A stretch of DNA of 64,000 nt, taken from the NCBI GenBank assembly GCA_020726505.1, contig JAHLEZ010000001.1:5208001-5272000 (forward strand), in the 5' to 3' direction. Origin of the DNA: Leptodontidium sp. MPI-SDFR-AT-0119 (lineage: Eukaryota; Ascomycota; Leotiomycetes; Helotiales; Leptodontidiaceae). The notes under the pieces were generated by a model. It ran no database searches and was not told the DNA's origin. It saw only the letters and a program-made list of their open reading frames with translations. Position numbers and translations under genes: made by a program. Shown here in pieces: positions 61,706 through 64,000 of this stretch. How positions within the stretch are numbered: position 1 is the stretch's first letter; each line of letters opens with the position of its first letter.

Positions 61706-63056
61706 ATGTACATCTCATACCCTGCCGACAAGCTTCGTCCCATCCTACACGGCTACTTCATCATCGCCTTCCTCCTACTTGGCATCCTCGGCGATGAATG
61801 CCTCAAGAAATATCTCAAGTCCTCCCTCTCGCGCAACCGCTCAACCCGTCTCAATTACATGACCGGTTTCCTCTCAGGATGGACCTTCATATCCAGCGCC
61901 TGGGACTTACGCGCCATCCCAGGCGGTCTTCTCCTCGGCCCAGCAATGCTCCTAGCTACAATCCTCAGTCCACTCACGACGCTCATAATCGGCGCTCTAG
62001 TCAAAGACGTCCAGATTTCCTCACGATGTTCCTTCCCTCAAGGCATGGTCCTGCATCCCACCGGCCCATTCACATTCACCGAGCCTCCCGTGAACGGGCG
62101 ACCTAAACTCGAAGCTTCAAACACGCAAATCATCAGTACCGCCAACGGCGGCTTACAGGGTATCTACACGAAAGTAAACACGGAAAGTAAACACGGCTCC
62201 GAATTTCCAAGCTCAGACCCAAGACGTTCTCGCAAGCTGGGTCTGTACGGACGTTAATGACGACTTGACATTTCAGCCCGCTACATCGCCGGGACAGATC
62301 ATTACCACTCTACAGAATAAAGGCTACCAATACGGCAACACATCAAACATATCTCTAGGCCCATCGCTAGGGTACGAACACCTGGTAATATGGAGTCCTT
62401 CAGATACATTCACACCCTGGGATGTCCGGGCGTCGATCTCTCTCAACGCACAACCGACTGACGATATGGTGATCCGCAGTTTCCACTGCGCTGTGGACAA
62501 CCACGCTGCAGACCAAATCCTTACTTCGATGGATAGCCACTGGTGCATGAGCGATTGGATCCAGGGGTTTCAAGGCGGTTGCTATGATGGGAGTGGCACG
62601 CCTGCTATTGCAGGTGCAGCTACCTTTATAGAGCAGTATCTGAATGCGATGTTGATGGTCCAGGCGGGGAATAACAACCTCCTGCAAAGTGTGCCCGCGG
62701 GAAGCGATCCAACTCAGGGGTGCTTGGTAACGAAGGCGTCGGTGCCAGTGGAGATATTCGCGTTGGTTGGTGTGGTAGGCTTACTTGTCCTGGTGACGCT
62801 TTTGGCATGGTTGGTGTTGCTTGTTGTGGGATGCTGTGCTGGGAAGAAGGTGAAGGGAATGAGAGATGTACTAGGTTATGTGCCTGTTAGCCTTACGGGG
62901 TGGATGTTGCATGCTGCGCGAGAGAGTGGAGCTAGGGATGCAAGAGAGCGCGCAAAGGTGGTTACTGAGGCAAGGGAATTGAGGCAGTGGAGGTATGGTG
63001 TTGACGACGAAGGAGTTGGGAGACCGATGGCGAGATTGTTGCGAGAAGCTGCATGA
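61706..63056 (+). pseudogene. fungal membrane protein, frame broken by a 13-bp duplication
   Basis: The ATG at 61706 begins MYISYPADKLRPILHGYF, with hydrophobic segments (FIIAFLLLGILG, GLLLGPAMLLATILSPLTTLII) and a luminal part (SSRCSFPQGMVLHP). The frame fails after IYTKVNTESKHG and stops at 62,257. The other frame then reads NFQAQTQDVLASWVCTDVNDD. It runs to 63,056 with cysteines (FHCAVDN, HWCMSDW, QGGCYDG) and a strong C-terminal transmembrane helix (IFALVGVVGLLVLVTLLAWLVLLVV). The switch coincides with the exact 13-bp repeat at 62,170-62,195. One copy would leave a single open gene of about 445 codons. The family is fungal and unnamed as far as I can tell. The product would be an integral membrane protein of unknown role. 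Confidence 0.72.
62170..62196. repeat. exact 13-bp tandem duplication in coding sequence
   Basis: The 13-bp unit gaaagtaaacacg occurs at 62170-62182 and again at 62183-62195, and the next base also continues the period. Thirteen is not a multiple of three, so this shifts the reading frame of the membrane-protein gene. Confidence 0.95.
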
Positions 63057-63616
63057 GTCTATCGGTGTTTTGTCGAAGTTGAGTTGAGAATGATGAGTAA
63101 AAGCTGTCAGCTGTGCATGATTAGGGTTTGAGATTAGCCCTTAGAAATTTCATGCTTCTGAACAAAATATTTCAAACTCAGATTTGGCGCTTTGTGAGGT
63201 TCTTGGCATCTGTAATAGACATCAACAACACTCTATGCCTTCATTTCATCTCTGGCGAGGACGCTTTCTGCTTGGCCATCATGACTGCCTGCATTGGAGC
63301 AAACTCTTAAACATTCCATGCTTCTTCATGCAGTTCACCTTCTTTATCTTGAACCTCAACAACAACACAACCGTTCCACCACCCCCATGCCAGCCAACAG
63401 TAATAAGCGAGCCCCTGAGCCAAACATCATCGCACGTGACTCCACACTGTATCCACTCTCAAACCCACCCGGCTCTCGGCAAAAACAAATCACGACATCC
63501 CGAAACCTAATGAGGAATGACAAATGCATCTCACTTCAAAGATGGGGCATGAGCTTCCAACAACGACATCCCATCATCAAATATACTCTAAACATATTAA
63601 TCGCCGTACTAACACC
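63057..63616. other. intergenic, no gene recognised
   Basis: This is the 3' flank of the broken membrane-protein gene and promoter of the carrier-like gene. Frames entering from 63,128-63,294 are unsupported. Confidence 0.5.
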
Positions 63617-64000
63617 ATGGCTAAAGCAAGCGAGAGGGATACAGAAGAGCAGAGAGCTGCCCACGAGCAGACGGAGCAGACGCCACTTCTTGGCGATCAT
63701 CAATCCGGTCAACAAGGTGAAGCTGATCGCGAGGGTGAGGATGAGGTTGAGAAGAGAAGCAGACCGACTAGCTGGTGGCTATGGAGAGGATTCTGGGTTA
63801 TTATCGCGAGTCTCGTTCTTGCGGTTTTTGTCAAAGGGTGGATTGACGCTGGTGGTGATGTTGAGGTACGTTATGTTTCCCCATCAATCCTGGTGACAGT
63901 TAGCTGATGGTATTATGATAGTTCGATTTGAAGGGTGCGCTGAAACGCGCTCTTGGGGGTGGGTTGAGTGGTGCTGCGGCTATGGTTTTGCAGGTTTTGC
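63617..64000 (+). CDS. carrier-like membrane protein, 3' truncated by window end
   Basis: Exon 1 is 63617-63865, and exon 2 starts at 63922 and leaves the window. A hydrophilic, Glu/Gln-rich N-terminus (TEQTPLLGDHQSGQQGEADR) precedes a transmembrane segment (WWLWRGFWVIIASLVLAVFV). After the intron comes FDLKGALKRALGGGLSGAAAMVLQVL. The GGGLSGAAAM stretch resembles the start of a fungal mitochondrial-carrier-like fold, but only the beginning is visible. The ATG at 63617 is preferred; an in-frame upstream codon at 63,524 is possible. Confidence 0.65.

Overview
The window is nuclear DNA of a filamentous ascomycete (Pezizomycotina). Genes carry short GT-AG introns, mostly 45-110 bp, with CTRAY-like branch sites. 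Several families are typical of these fungi: 2EXR proteins, a Clr5-domain protein, a STAND-type fungal N-terminal domain fused to ankyrin repeats, PNGase A, and fungal P450s. A Leotiomycete is my best guess, but that is only an inference from family content. Gene models below were built by joining exons by hand. Every accepted intact model closes in frame across its junctions.

Layout. 1-1,017: 3' part of a CNNM/Mam3-like transporter. 1.6-34 kb: a mixed accessory-looking stretch. It holds a broken 2EXR gene, a STAND N-domain/ankyrin gene, a 2OG-Fe(II) oxygenase, a PNGase A, two intact 2EXR genes, a secreted propeller-like protein, an orphan polytopic membrane protein, a Clr5-domain protein, a cytochrome P450, two orphan genes, a degenerate Ulp1/SENP (C48) protease and a degenerate F-box/ankyrin gene. 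34.5-42 kb: a secreted subtilase and a large SMP/C2 lipid-transfer-type protein. 43.7-48.7 kb: three secreted or wall-anchored small proteins and one broken orphan gene. 49.6-60 kb: conserved housekeeping genes, namely an MscS-type channel with an EF-hand, a YggS/PROSC PLP-homeostasis protein and a CCCH/NYN-like protein. 61.7-64 kb: a membrane protein broken by an exact 13-bp duplication, then the 5' end of a carrier-like gene.

The genes do not form an obvious biosynthetic pathway. The strongest theme is gene decay. At least four loci (2EXR, C48 protease, F-box/ankyrin, 13-bp-duplicated membrane protein) keep recognisable or continuous protein signal across frameshifts or stops. Two more (the secreted protein at 48 kb and the orphan at 45.6 kb) look frameshifted. 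The decayed 2EXR, C48 and F-box/ankyrin loci lie beside intact 2EXR and STAND-N/ankyrin genes, which would fit a birth-and-death region for regulatory or non-self-recognition type genes. Assembly errors are an alternative for the homopolymer cases. I found no tRNA, rRNA, CRISPR or intact transposon.
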